DNA from: Avena insularis | Taxonomy: Eukaryota > Streptophyta > Magnoliopsida > Poales > Poaceae | Assembly: GCA_023614405.1 (NCBI GenBank) | Contig: CM042684.1 | Span: 209,628,941-209,692,940, forward strand | Length of the DNA stretch: 64,000 bases | Direction: 5' to 3' | Shown here: positions 32,569-40,805 of the stretch, piece by piece | How the letters are laid out: every line of letters begins with the position of its first letter | How positions within the stretch are numbered: position 1 is the first letter of the stretch | Translations under genes and position numbers: made by a program | The notes under the pieces: model-generated | What the model was told of the DNA's origin: nothing | The model's input: only the letters and a program-made list of their open reading frames with translations | Database searches by the model: none

Positions 32569-32783
32569 ACTAATACTAACTACTCTTTGTGTCTTATACT
32601 CCAAGGCTCCGAGTATGTCGGTGACTCCTACGTAGCATTTTTTCATCTGGCATGGCCCTCCCTTCTAGATCTACCTAACTGGGCCGCTCAGTAGGCCATA
32701 GGCCTTGCTACCAACTATGGGCCACTCGGTTTAGCCGGATTAGAGACATGCTATGAGGACACCCATTTAACATATCCCTAACA
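32569..32783 (-). repeat. 5' LTR of element 2, 5' portion
   Basis: Continues the LTR interrupted at 19858. Read on the minus strand it starts TGTTAGGGATATGTT, a typical grass LTR start, at 32783. With 19530-19858 it gives a 544-bp LTR. Confidence 0.72.
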
Positions 32784-33280
32784 AGTATGTATGTCAGTGA
32801 CTTACAATAGACATCAGAGTCACGCCATCTAAAACAATAGAAATAGCAATTATTCAATGCCATACGGCAAGATCCAAATATCCTAGATAGTTATAATAGT
32901 TTAGGATACATCCTCATACATCACGCAACAGAGTATCAAGTGGAAGCGGAAAACATGATCCGAGTACAGATAAGAAGCAAATTGGCATAAGATGCCCTGA
33001 ACATAAGCACATCCCGCCCACAGATCTCATGGATCTCCATGCCCGAAATTTCTACACCTAATGGTCATTGCCACCATCATCAGTCTCTTCAACTCAGTAG
33101 CCATCCTGAGTGTATACATATCCATCTGAACCAAATATTTATCGTGTGAGACCCTAGGGGTACTCAGCAAGTCTTAATGCATATAACGGGAACAATCTGA
33201 GGGTGACGTAATTACAGCGAAAGATAATATCTATAAAGTTCTATAGAGACACACTACACATCCGTCCAACCAGAGATGTA
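32784..33280. repeat. dispersed repeat, copy 1 (second copy at 56735)
   Basis: About 500 bases nearly the same as 56735-57235 in the same orientation: shared blocks include CTTACAATAGACATCAGAG, AGATCCAAATATCCTAGATA, GGATACATCCTCATACATC and TGCCCTGAACATAAGCACAT. Homology stops after the ACCAGAGATG block. No coding potential. It is probably a fragment of another retrotransposon and was the target of element 2. Confidence 0.85.
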
Positions 33281-34115
33281 TGCTTCAATGCATCTTTATA
33301 TTAATTTATTTAGGCATGTTTTTCTCTTATAAATAGTTCTGATTATTTAATATTTATATGATGCATGCTTCAATGCATATCATGGAATGCATATTTAGAA
33401 TGCCCTCGTCATGCTGATCGATTTAGACATATTAGTTTGTCGAATTCTGATAACAGATTAAAAGATACATTTTTTGCATTTGATATGGAAAATGACAAAA
33501 TGCTTATTAGTTTGACGATCTAGAATAATTATTTTGAAAATCGGGAAAAGGATTTGAATTATATTTTAAATTTGAATTACCTTTTATTTTGAAATTTATT
33601 CCAAATTCGAATTTTAAAGTGGTTTAATGATCTGGTCGAAGTTTGGAGAAGATTTGGCCAAGTTTTGAATTAATTTGACTTGTATTTGAATTGTTTGACA
33701 AGATCCCAGAAGGTCAAATGGCTGGTTGCAAACTTACTGGAACAAAGTAGGTGTTACTCTGACGAAACTGTATCTGACTTGCGCGAATATAGCTAGCTCG
33801 GTTGATTTTAGCATGAAGATTGCGAGTGACCTACTACTCCGTTTTGCGAGAGGTTTGGTACGCCGTAAAGATAGAACAAAGTAGAATATATTCGACGAAA
33901 TGTTTGCGCTGGAGATCAATGGGTGAAGCCGGATAAATTCAAGAACATGGTCGGAAAACAAACTGCATCCCGCACGTTAACTGACAAACGGGGCTGCAGT
34001 TTGACAGTGATATCTAGTGATATTCAGAGGAAGATCGTGAGCGGCTCCGGTCTCCAATTTGGGCTCGGCTTACGGTATGTGTCGTTGTACAGAAGTGTTA
34101 AGTTCGAATCTATTC
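33281..34115. other. AT-rich unassigned sequence
   Basis: Strongly AT-rich up to about 33720 (TTTGAATT/AAATTCGAATTT stretches of the kind seen inside grass LTRs), then more balanced sequence to the LTR at 34116. The small frames on both strands show no recognisable domain. Probably old LTR or other transposon debris. Confidence 0.45.
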
Positions 34116-34378
34116 TGTCAGCCTACTGGATGTTACTTCGGTTTATCTTTAGTCTGACCGTCCGCAATGTTCCAGTTGTTCACGACGCTACCGCTACAAC
34201 TGTGGGGATGTTAGAGTATTGTACGTACACGGTTATTGTGATAGTTTAGGATAGTTAGGATTCTAGTCTAACTTGTCTTGTACTCCAAGTTGATCCCTGT
34301 ACGCCTATATATACTCGCACATAAGGCTCAATAATACAAGCATCAGATTCCGCCAATCTTTCTCTCTATCCTTCTACA
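34116..34378 (+). repeat. 5' LTR (263 bp) of small element
   Basis: Starts TGTCAGCCTACTGG, ends TCCTTCTACA. Contains TATATATAC near 34305. An inner GTGGGGA-TGTTAGAG at 34203-34216 looks like a second tract/LTR-start junction. Confidence 0.8.
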
Positions 34379-34390
34379 TGGTATCAGAGC
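34379..34390 (+). promoter_or_regulatory. primer-binding site, initiator-Met tRNA type
   Basis: TGGTATCAGAGC immediately follows the LTR end CTACA; this is the usual primer site complementary to tRNA-iMet in plant LTR elements. Confidence 0.9.
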
Positions 34391-36118
34391 GGCAAGATCC
34401 TTGATCTAGCCGCCGCATGCGCTTCTGCACCGCGCCATCCCCAGGGAGGTCGGTCTCCATGATCTCTGCCGGCGGCCGCGCGACCCATACGCAGGGTTCA
34501 TCCGCCGATCCGTGATCGGCTGCCCTGTATGTCTTTTTTTCCCGATCTCTTGATCAGTTTTCTTTTTTGGTTTACCGATCTTAGATCGGATTGAGTCGCC
34601 CACCGCTATCGTCATCGACGCGCCTCTACTCCGACCATCGGCATCGAGCATCTACACCCGCGTCCATGCGTCTGCCCCCTCCGTTGCTGTGCCTGCCTCG
34701 GCAGGCTGCCGCGCATCACGGATGGCTGCTACGCCTTCCTTGGAAGGCTACCGCGGTCGCCCCCTCCCTCGGATCCTCAACGTCATCATCATCCGGGACT
34801 TCACCGACAATGCCGTCATCGACTCCGATCTACGCATCATCCACGCCCTGGCGCATACGACGCACCGTCAGTCTGATCAACCGATCTTGCGCTTCTCTAT
34901 GCCAAGCACATCTACGAGCACGCGTCTACCACCGATTGAGCTACGGGCTGCCGCTGTGTCGATCCCTCGGGCCGCAGCGCCGCCGCCTTTAGTCCACGCT
35001 ATCGGCTTCCAACGCGCTTTCCTTAGCGTGTACGTGGTTGGTAGTCTCCCAGCCGCTGCACCTACTTGCGCCCTGCAGCTATGCTGCCCCCTCGGGGTCA
35101 TAGTGTGGCTGCACGCAGTCTACTTCGCCGTCCTCGTGCATCGATGGCCTCGACTTTCACCGCACTATCTCCTACGGTGCGGATCTCCGCCGTCTACACA
35201 TGGTCTTCGTCAAGTCGTCGGGTTCTTCCTCGCCTACTTCGAGCACTGCCGCCGCACTTCACAAGGTAACCTGCAGGGCGCCCTCTCACTGTCGCTGGTC
35301 CCGCCGACTATCCCATCGCCACTCTAGGCATCCAGCATGACTACCCCAGGTCGCCGTTGTTTTCGCCGCTCTCTATGTCTTCGTCCACTACAACTTCGCC
35401 GCCAGCGTCATCGCCTCATCCCCGACTACACCGCCTGCTACTCTACTCTGACAACTGTGGACAGCGCCGACATCTCTCCCTTAGCCACTCTGCGCGTCGC
35501 AACCGCTCTGGAGGCTTCCTCTGTTAGTCTTTCTGACATGGCGACAAGTTCATGATGGTCCATGCCCCCACATGCCTGGTACTGGCAACACCGGGAGTGC
35601 CTTCATCCTCGACGCGTTCCCGAGTCTGGCAAGCTCGGATCGGCGTCTCATCTTCATCGGCTTCGACAACGTCTTATTCGGCATCGACCCCTCTACGACT
35701 TTCTCGACCGCGTCACCGATAAGTTCTTCTTTGCATACTCGGTTCTGACAAAACCGGAGTGTGCGTTCGTCCCCGACGTGCGCCTAGCTCTGGCAAAAAT
35801 ATGGCCGCACCTCCTCCTCGATGGCTCGGACTGCATCGGCTTCGGCATCGACACCCTCGACGATTGCCTCGACGCGTCTCCGTCATCCTCCTCGCGCACT
35901 ATACGCATGCGGCTTCACGTGCGGCTACCTCGACACCGGTATCCCGACCATGAAATCGACCACGGCGACCCATCGCACGGCTACCTCGACCATGGCCCCG
36001 CCTCACGCTCTCGGATCCCTCGACATTGGCATAAGGGCTACCACCTCGCTTAAGCATCACCAGCTTCCTCTACAGTCCAAGCTACCGCGACGCGACACCG
36101 ACTAGGACGTTCCCGCTC
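34391..36118. other. internal region without recognisable genes (small element)
   Basis: GC-rich, with many short overlapping frames. 35560-36050 repeats the words CTCGAC, CATCGGCTTCG and CATCGAC in degenerate form, which suggests decayed or simple-sequence-derived coding DNA. The longest plus frame (34689-35327, 212 residues) has no domain I recognise and looks compositional. Confidence 0.55.
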
Positions 36119-36132
36119 GGACTGCGGGGGAA
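36119..36132 (+). promoter_or_regulatory. polypurine tract (small element)
   Basis: GGACTGCGGGGGAA precedes the TGTCAGCC start of the right LTR. A near copy, CGACTGCGGGGGA, occurs inside the LTR at 36213-36225 before TGTTAGAG. Confidence 0.75.
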
Positions 36133-36384
36133 TGTCAGCCTACTGGTTCTACTTCGGTTTATCTCTAGTCTGACCGTCCGCGACATTCTAGTTGTTCACG
36201 ACACTACCGCTACGACTGCGGGGGATGTTAGAGTATTGTAAGTACACTGTTATTATGCTAGTTTAGGATAGTTAGTATTCTAGCCTAACTTATCTTGTAC
36301 TATAAATTGATCCTTGTACGTTTATATATACTCGCCCATTAATACAAGCATCATATTCCGCCAATCTTTCTCTATCCTTCTATA
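36133..36384 (+). repeat. 3' LTR (252 bp) of small element
   Basis: Matches 34116-34378 with scattered substitutions and small gaps; ends TCCTTCTATA, so the terminal CA has decayed to TA. Confidence 0.78.
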
Positions 36385-36975
36385 GATACGCCTGTACTAC
36401 AGGAGGGTGAAGATTGGCGACGGAGCTCGACGGGATCGGTCACAAAACAGCGATGAACAGAGGCTGTAACTACGCACGCCTACGCATGCTGAAACTGCAT
36501 CTTCTCCAGGTTTGATAGTGAGAAGCGGCCGGAAGTATTCATCCGTGGCGAGAGATTCGGGTATCCGTTTGAGGCACCGGTGGAGATTAACGAAGTAGGG
36601 ACGTATGCCTTTGAGCTGGTGTACCTTCAGGTGATCAAGGACGTTGGGAATGATCGGAAACGGGATCAGAATTCAAAGTTTTTGCACGGTTGTTAGACTG
36701 TTGTCGACAGTTTCAGAGGGAACACGCACATCAGCCCATGTACAGAGTGACGCTGGATGATTCCAAGCAGTACAGGAGTCGGATTTGCGTGCCGTTTGAA
36801 GCTGGGTGACGCTGGATGTTTTCTCTACATACTCGGTGCTGGACGGAATCGGAGAAGATCCGAGGTGGCCGGGGTTTGTGCCAGAACAGAGGACCAGAGG
36901 AAGGCTTTTGTTGCGCGCGTGGTGACAACGGGCGCGGCGAGCGGCGTAGGCAACGGCCGATCTCGAGGCTCCGGG
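36385..36975. other. unrecognised, partly coding-like sequence between insertions
   Basis: A short plus frame around 36510-36690 reads FDSEKRPEVFIRGERFGYPF then EINEVGTYAFELVYLQVIKD before a TAG; it follows a pyrimidine-rich stretch ending TCTCCAG, which could be a splice acceptor. I do not recognise it. It may be an exon remnant or chance within LTR-derived DNA. The downstream part is GC-rich and ends at the LTR of the next element. Confidence 0.3.
36971..36975. other. imperfect target duplication, left (CCGGG)
   Basis: CCGGG before the left LTR compares with CCAGG at 40500-40504: four of five bases agree. Confidence 0.65.
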
Positions 36976-37254
36976 TGTCAGGGACTAGTAGTGGTATAAA
37001 GTAGTAGTATGCAGTAGGTATGAGGACATATTAGGTATTCCACTTATATGGGCATCTAGTAGTTGACTAGGTCTATATAAGCCTACCTTGTATCCTATGA
37101 TCCAATGAAGAAATCAAAACTCTAATTCTATCATTTATTTCCTGCAATTTATCTTTTATTTATAACTACAATTTATCTGTTTTTATCTGCAATTTCTCTC
37201 AACTCCCAGTTCTTCTTGATCCTCTTTCGGTTATATCCAATCGGAATCCTGACA
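36976..37254 (+). repeat. 5' LTR (279 bp) of compact element
   Basis: Starts TGTCAGGGACTAGTAG, ends AATCCTGACA. TATATAAG box at 37074-37081. Confidence 0.9.
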
Positions 37255-37257
37255 AAG

Positions 37258-37269
37258 TTGTATCAGAGC
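37258..37269 (+). promoter_or_regulatory. primer-binding site (tRNA-iMet type, one mismatch)
   Basis: TTGTATCAGAGC three bases after the LTR end; differs from TGGTATCAGAGC at one base. Confidence 0.8.
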
Positions 37270-37408
37270 AGTTCGATCGATCGGACCTGCTCCCTCCCTT
37301 CCCTTCCATTCGTCGATTTCTTGCCATTTTCCTGGCGATTTTTCTGCATCTTCTTCTCCAGTACGATTCGCACCACTTCCCCACCCTCCCATCCCCAAAT
37401 CGGCATCT

Positions 37409-37827
37409 GAAAGCTTCCGTTCGCATCCACGACGACCTGCCTAACTCCTCAGTTTCCCGGCGGCTACCCATCCCCTTTCCCCTGCACCTTCTCCTCCTAC
37501 CCAGCACCAGCACCCGACCTTGGTTTTTCCCCCGCCCCAGCATACGGCTTCCCCAGCCTTCCCTCCGCCGCCACCTACCAGCAGCCTCTCCCCTTCACCC
37601 CACCTACCTTCCCATACGCCTCCACCTACCCCAACCCCTACCCCTACCCGCCTCCCGCCTACGCATACACGCCCGCGTCCGTTTTCGGGCCACCCCCTGC
37701 TCCAGACCTATCAGCCTGCACGCCCTCATGTTGCTTGTCAAGCTCCACAACCACGCCGACGCCTCCTCATCATCCGGTGGCCGCAAGACAGGAGGCCTCG
37801 TCTCTAGCAGCCTACCACTCGACATGA
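37409..37827 (+). pseudogene. Pro/Tyr-rich frame, possible gag N-terminus
   Basis: Open between TGA codons, in the same frame as the long frame downstream (TGA at 37825-37827 separates them). It is strikingly Pro/Tyr-rich: FPGGYPSPFPCTFSSYPAPA, YASTYPNPYPYPPPAYAYTP. No in-frame ATG is visible. Low-complexity Pro/Tyr N-termini occur in some plant gag proteins, but I infer only that it may belong to the same original protein as the frame at 37828-40128. Confidence 0.4.
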
Positions 37828-40128
37828 ACCATCGCCCAGCCATTGATCGCATCCGCACCAAGTCCAGAACCTAATCCCCGCGCACCACAAAACGGTGACC
37901 TTTCGTCCTCGGCCGCCTTCGTCCAAGTCGCCAAGGAGGTGCGCACGTTCCTGGCCAAAGACGGCGACGACCCTGCCTCCCCCACCACCATCAACAGGAT
38001 GCATCAGGACAGCGTGCCTGCGGCCCTCAATGACCTTGCGCTGCAGCTCAAGCTCGCTCGCCAGTCGCTTCTGGACATGAATCGACGATTGGATGAGCAC
38101 CGTGCTCACTCACAGCGTTCAGTTGCATCCTTGCAAGGTGAGTTGTCTAGGCTATCATATCTGACCACTCCCTTGGTTCCCTCGTCCGCGTCAAGCACCA
38201 CCACTGCCCCGACACCATCAGTCGGCTTCACACCATCACCCGCAAGCACAACGACGGCAGCATCTGCTCCTGCAGTGTTCTGTGTAGCTCCTAGCTCTAC
38301 AGCAGCGAGTGCTACAATGGTGCCAGCAGTTCCTACTTATGTTGCCTCCCAGGCATTCGCTGAAATTCCCCAAACGTATGATTTCAACAATCTCAGTCGC
38401 CAAACTGTTTTCAGAGCAGATGGTACTGAGCATAGCTTCTTTGCGCTACTAGAAAATTACCCCTTAGAGCTAGCTACTCCTGAGCAAGTACTTGATGTCT
38501 ATGATGCCGACACAAAGGGCTGCACCGATGAGTTTGTTGATGTGTTCCCCAATATTTCTGTGCAACGGCCACATGAAGATACTGAGTCCAGTGAGTCTTT
38601 AGAGGAGTCAGTCAGTGAACAGCTTCCCAAGTGCTTCAGCAAGCCAACATCCAGTCTTGAGAGGCCTACTGTTGGTACTGTTGGCGTATTCACTCTGACA
38701 GATAAGAAGATAGCTGATAATGGACTAGTTTCCATGTGTGTCAACAAGGCATTAGCTAACGGGAAGGCACAACAAGTAAACAACCAACAGTTGCATAGGC
38801 TGATAACTCAAGCAGTAAGAAAGGAATGGGATCCAGGAGATATTGTAGGTGTTCTGCATACATCAATATTGACAACGGAGACTAGTAACCATCTTACAAA
38901 AAGCAATTGTCATAATTACTTGTTGCAATCAGCCGAGATTAGAAATCCTTGTATGCTGAGTTGTTTCTTCATTCAGAGGTACATGAATGCAAAATGCAAC
39001 GGTTGGCTGAATAGTGTTTTGCAGTCTATGGGCGATCAAGGCGAGTGTATGAACCCTCTATCTCTAACCACACCCTGGTATCCTGGTGTTCTGAGTATCA
39101 TGAATATGATACTAGATAAATATACAGTATCCCATCAAGTTCAGTTCATCCAGGGGACAGCAGAGCTCTCATTTCCTAGCTTGACATACTGCATGCAATG
39201 TATGGCTCCCAATGACATTAATCATGTACCCCATGCCACTGGCCTCACAATACAGCGAGCTGCACATTTATCTCAGGGTAATTACCTATGTTCCTTGTAT
39301 TGCGACAGTGTGCTGAAAACTGAATATTACCGGATGAGATGTTTGTGGAAGTTCTCAATCAGGCTAGCAACAAGATTACAATGGGATCCAGAAGATACAA
39401 AACTCCATGTCCTGTTAACAACTGCTGCCGGTGCTACAAAATTACAGTGCATAGGTGCCTACAAGTCTGCGATGGTACAGAGACCTGAGCATATGAGTTG
39501 CACAAACAGTATAGAAATAGCACATCTGAACCTTGAACAAGAAGATATCCTGAGAAGTGGCGCGGTGACTAGTGTGATTAATTATAAAGATTGGAAACTT
39601 GTTGCTCCACTGTCGCATTGCATGAACCATGCAAAACTAAGGCTGCTATGGGATCCAGGAGCTTCAGCATTTCTTTACTCAAGCAAAGGTTCTGCCGTAA
39701 GTATTCTCCAAAAATTACACAGCAAGAACATCTCTTTAATGCAGGAGTTCTCACTTGAGAAAGGCAGTCACGTGCAATGGGATCCAGGTATCATATTCAC
39801 CTTATATGAGCTCTGGTGGTTGAGTAAAGGGACTGAATATTCTTTGAGGCATCTACTGGCCGTGAAGTTTGGTACTCGCAATTCAACTTACTTGAGGGAT
39901 ACTGCTGCAATTATACGTGACCCTCCTGCAAATTTCATTCAGCAAAGAAGAACCACTGCACTCCTGGAATCGCTAAGCAGTGTTGTATGTACATGGGACC
40001 CTGGGATTGCATTTGTACATCAGCAAGGCGTCTATTTGTATTACAATGCAAAGAATCGGCTATTCCCACGGAACTATCTTCAGATCTGGGAAATGGATAT
40101 CATCTTCATTACATTTGTATCTCCCTGA
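37828..40128 (+). CDS. unknown protein with recurring W-D-P-G motifs
   Basis: The longest uninterrupted frame in the window; open from 37828, first in-frame ATG 37999, stop TGA 40126-40128 (710 residues from that ATG). I do not recognise the family. Numbering from 37843: residues about 50-110 are helical and charged (ALNDLALQLKLARQSLLDMN), about 115-170 Ser/Thr/Ala/Pro-rich, about 175-300 acidic. The C-terminal half has WDPG at 329, WYPG at 412, WDPE at 514, WDPG at 603, 646 and 718, many Cys, and short amphipathic stretches. No protease, RT, RNase H, integrase, zinc knuckle, signal peptide or clear membrane segment. It fills the interior of the compact LTR element, so a gag-like or accessory role is possible but unproven. 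Long survival without stops, next to LTRs about 9% diverged, is notable. Confidence 0.7.
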   Translation, partial: TIAQPLIASAPSPEPNPRAPQNGDLSSSAAFVQVAKEVRTFLAKDGDDPASPTTINRMHQDSVPAALNDLALQLKLARQSLLDMNRRLDEHRAHSQRSVASLQGELSRLSYLTTPLVPSSASSTTTAPTPSVGFTPSPASTTTAASAPAVFCVAPSSTAASATMVPAVPTYVASQAFAEIPQTYDFNNLSRQTVFRADGTEHSFFALLENYPLELATPEQVLDVYDADTKGCTDEFVDVFPNISVQRPHEDTESSESLEESVSEQLPKCFSKPTSSLERPTVGTVGVFTLTDKKIADNGLVSMCVNKALANGKAQQVNNQQLHRLITQAVRKEWDPGDIVGVLHTSILTTETSNHLTKSNCHNYLLQSAEIRNPCMLSCFFIQRYMNAKCNGWLNSVLQSMGDQGECMNPLSLTTPWYPGVLSIMNMILDKYTVSHQVQFIQGTAELSFPSLTYCMQCMAPNDINHVPHATGLTIQRAAHLSQGNYLCSLYCDSVLKTEYYRMRCLWKFSIRLATRLQWDPEDTKLHVLLTTAAGATKLQCIGAYKSAMVQRPEHMSCTNSIEIAHLNLEQEDILRSGAVTSVINYKDWKLVAPLSHCMNHAKLRLLWDPGASAFLYSSKGSAVSILQKLHSKNISLMQEFSLEKGSHVQWDPGIIFTLYELWWLSKGTEYSLRHLLAVKFGTRNSTYLRDTAAIIRDPPANFIQQRRTTALLESLSSVVCTWDPGIAFVHQQGVYLYYNAKNRLFPRNYLQIWEMDIIFITFVSP

Positions 40129-40206
40129 CATGGTGAATGAATTCTAAAGGATAATTGATAATGATAAGTTTCTGTAGAAACTTGTCCATTGCTGAGCAAT
40201 GGTCTC

Positions 40207-40216
40207 AAGGGGGGAG
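40207..40216 (+). promoter_or_regulatory. polypurine tract (compact element)
   Basis: AAGGGGGGAG shortly before the right LTR at 40220. Confidence 0.88.
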
Positions 40217-40219
40217 TAA

Positions 40220-40499
40220 TGCCAGGGACTAGTAGTGGTATGAAGTAGTAGTATGCTGTAGCTATGAGGGCATATTAGGTATTTCACCTATGTGGGCATC
40301 TAGTAGTTGACTAGGTCTATATAAGCCTACCTTGTATCCTGTGATCCAATGAGGCAATCAAAAATCCTAATTCTATCATTTATTTCCTGCAATTTATCTT
40401 TTATTTAGATCTGCAATTTATCTGTTTTTATCCGCAATTTCTCTCAACTCTCAGTTCTTGTTGATCCTCTTCAGGTTAGATCCAATCGGGATCCTGACA
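40220..40499 (+). repeat. 3' LTR (280 bp) of compact element
   Basis: Starts TGCCAGGGACTAGTAG (first inverted-repeat base pair mutated), ends GATCCTGACA. TATATAAG near 40318-40325. Confidence 0.9.
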
Positions 40500-40805
40500 C
40501 CAGGGTTGGACCTTGTCCTAGGCTTGCAGCAAGAGGTAGGCAGTGTCGAGGAGGACCTAAGGGACAGAACTGCGATGGCCACGAGCAGCGTGGACGTCGA
40601 CGGGGAGACGTCGATGGCTACGAGATGGTTCAGGGAGAAGGTGCAGGGGCTCACCGTGGGGTTGTGGACGTGGTTCGACGGCTCGATAAAGACAGAGGTT
40701 GTCGGGGAGGACGACTAGTTGCCCGGCGGCCACGACCGGCGCACGGAGAGGAAGACGGGCGGGGCGTCGCTGCAGCTACTCCATGTCCTTCTCCTCCATG
40801 CTCCC
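40500..40805. other. unrecognised GC-rich target sequence
   Basis: About 300 bases between two insertions. A plus frame of 86 residues (40458-40718; it begins in the LTR) includes MATSSVDVDGETSMATRWFR and ends VVGEDD; the minus strand is open too. I recognise neither. It is probably continuous with 36385-36975 on the left and 48771-49307 on the right once the insertions are ignored. Confidence 0.35.
40801..40805. other. target-site duplication CTCCC, left
   Basis: CTCCC directly before the LTR at 40806; repeated at 48766-48770. Confidence 0.93.

Larger units (their letters stand above)
9525..32783 (-). mobile_element. Ty3/gypsy element 2 (Tat-type), host of the nest
   Basis: A minus-strand gypsy element. 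From right to left: 5' LTR (32783-32569 and 19858-19530, split by element 3), decayed primer site, an upstream gag-like block, gag, protease, RT, RNase H, integrase (to 12281) and then the antisense gene on the plus strand (9525-11769), whose N-terminal exon and the 3' LTR are left of the copia insertion, outside the window. The LTR starts TGTTAGGGATATG and ends ACCACGACA on the minus strand, 544 bp without the insertion. It sits in the repeat at 32784. Confidence 0.82.
34116..36384 (+). mobile_element. small non-autonomous LTR retrotransposon (2.3 kb)
   Basis: Two LTRs (34116-34378 and 36133-36384) enclose 1.75 kb with no RT, integrase or gag that I can see. The left LTR is followed at once by TGGTATCAGAGC, the initiator-Met tRNA primer site, and the right LTR is preceded by the tract GGACTGCGGGGGAA. 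The right LTR ends CTATA where the left ends CTACA. Flanks TATTC and GATAC are not a convincing target duplication. The element depends on proteins from elsewhere; the primer site and short LTRs suggest a copia-type parent, which is inference. Confidence 0.82.
36976..40499 (+). mobile_element. compact LTR retrotransposon carrying an unknown ORF (3.5 kb)
   Basis: LTRs of 279 and 280 bp with 7-bp inverted ends TGTCAGG/CCTGACA (the right copy starts TGCCAGG), a primer site like tRNA-iMet (37258-37269), a polypurine tract (40207-40216) and an imperfect target duplication. By eye the LTRs differ at about two dozen positions (roughly 9%). The 2.9-kb interior has a Pro/Tyr-rich N-terminal frame and a long unknown frame but no RT, RNase H, protease or integrase motif, so the element must be mobilised in trans. 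Confidence 0.88.

Noticed and set aside
34379..34390. tRNA-Met gene fragment
   Set aside because: TGGTATCAGAGC is only the primer-binding site; no cloverleaf is present here or at 37258, 44383 or 52640.
34111..36389. Target duplication for the small element (TATTC versus GATAC)
   Set aside because: Only three of five bases agree and the right LTR end is itself mutated, so the duplication is not claimed.
37520..37807. 95-residue Pro/Thr-rich ORF in the compact element
   Set aside because: A different frame of the same CCN-rich stretch reads as a Pro/Tyr-rich segment in phase with the long ORF, which is the better candidate.
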